Assembly: GCF_015040615.1 (NCBI RefSeq)
Contig: NZ_CP060402.1
Coordinates: 124,001 to 188,000, forward strand
Direction: 5' to 3'
DNA: 64,000 bases
DNA from: Microbacterium sp. YJN-G
GTDB lineage: Bacteria > Actinomycetota > Actinomycetes > Actinomycetales > Microbacteriaceae
Shown: positions 63,846-64,000 of the stretch, piece after piece
Layout: each line of letters opens with the position of its first letter
Position numbering within the stretch: the first letter of the stretch is position 1
Program-made: the position numbers and the translations under genes
Notes under the pieces: generated by a model
Databases searched by the model: none
Told to the model about the DNA's origin: nothing
Seen by the model: the letters and a program-made list of their open reading frames with translations, nothing else

Positions 63846-64000
63846 CTATGCGAGCTCGGCGATCACCGGACGCATGGCGGCGTCGAACGCCACCACGTCG
63901 CGACGCAGGCCGTCGGTGACGGCCACCGTCAGCGAGCCGATCCACCAGATGCCGCGCTGGCTGAACGGCAGCACCTGCACGTTCAGCTCGAAGGAGTGCG
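63846..64000 (-). CDS. 3' end of an unidentified gene cut by the window edge
   Basis: On the minus strand a frame is open from the window edge to TAG at 63846-63848, giving the C-terminal part ELNVQVLPFSQRGIWWIGSL to MRPVIAELA. About 51 codons are visible with normal codon use. It is convergent with the metal permease gene, 41 bp away. No family was recognised from this fragment. Confidence 0.6.
   Translation of the reverse strand, partial: HSFELNVQVLPFSQRGIWWIGSLTVAVTDGLRRDVVAFDAAMRPVIAELA

Overview
The window looks like a chromosomal segment of a high-GC actinobacterium, most probably a Microbacteriaceae member close to Microbacterium. The support is very high GC, frequent GTG starts, many 1-4 nt start/stop overlaps, IdeR-type iron boxes, a CebR-type cellobiose locus, sugar ABC systems without their own ATPase (as in actinobacteria that share an MsiK-type ATPase), and marked over-use of the heptamer GGATGCC/GGCATCC. 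No rRNA, tRNA, insertion sequence, integrase, phage gene or CRISPR array was recognised. The genus call is inference.

Layout. 1-3.6 kb: a LacI repressor cut by the window edge, a GH13 alpha-glucosidase with a LacI-type operator, and a 2-hydroxyacid dehydrogenase. 3.7-21.2 kb: a large sugar locus with two ABC importers (substrate-binding protein plus two permeases each), a GH63-like glycosidase, a DUF4143 ATPase preceded by 22-bp tandem repeats, a GntR regulator, and a five-gene run of GH42 beta-galactosidase, two glycine-decarboxylase-like subunits, an AcoX/NAD-kinase-like protein and an SDR. A GntR-type palindrome at the divergent promoter recurs at the two ABC promoters, which suggests one regulon. 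21.2-26.3 kb: an iron-boxed ferric-siderophore uptake operon. 26.4-31.1 kb: a DUF1761 protein, a secreted M6 protease, purQ-purS and apt. 31.1-37.1 kb: cebEFG-bglC-cebR with two perfect CebR operators. 37.2-44.4 kb: a GntR regulator and a 5-oxoprolinase (pxp) operon with an Nramp-like transporter, a PxpB-PxpC fusion and a biotin carboxylase/BCCP protein. 44.4-45.8 kb: two arrays of hairpin repeats on either side of a CinA-type amidase gene.

45.9-64 kb: a nucleobase permease, purC, three envelope-type genes (lipoprotein, PH-domain protein, TM2-PASTA-Ltp protein), a histidine kinase/response regulator pair, a DHA2 efflux pump, a small export protein divergent from an XRE regulator/membrane protein pair, a GNAT protein, a TPC-motif P1B ATPase, purD, a Nudix CoA pyrophosphatase, an SCP2-like protein, and a Mn/Fe-type ABC importer behind a DtxR/MntR-like operator. 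The right edge cuts an unidentified gene.

Most unusual points: (1) the GntR-controlled run joining GH42 to a GcvPAB-like pair without GcvH or GcvT, an AcoX-like kinase and an SDR; (2) the hairpin-repeat arrays around the CinA-like gene; (3) very long near-perfect intergenic palindromes that share a 15-nt arm; (4) REP-like 26-bp elements that also sit in frame inside two genes; (5) a biotin carboxylase/BCCP in the 5-oxoprolinase operon with no classical carboxyltransferase beside it.
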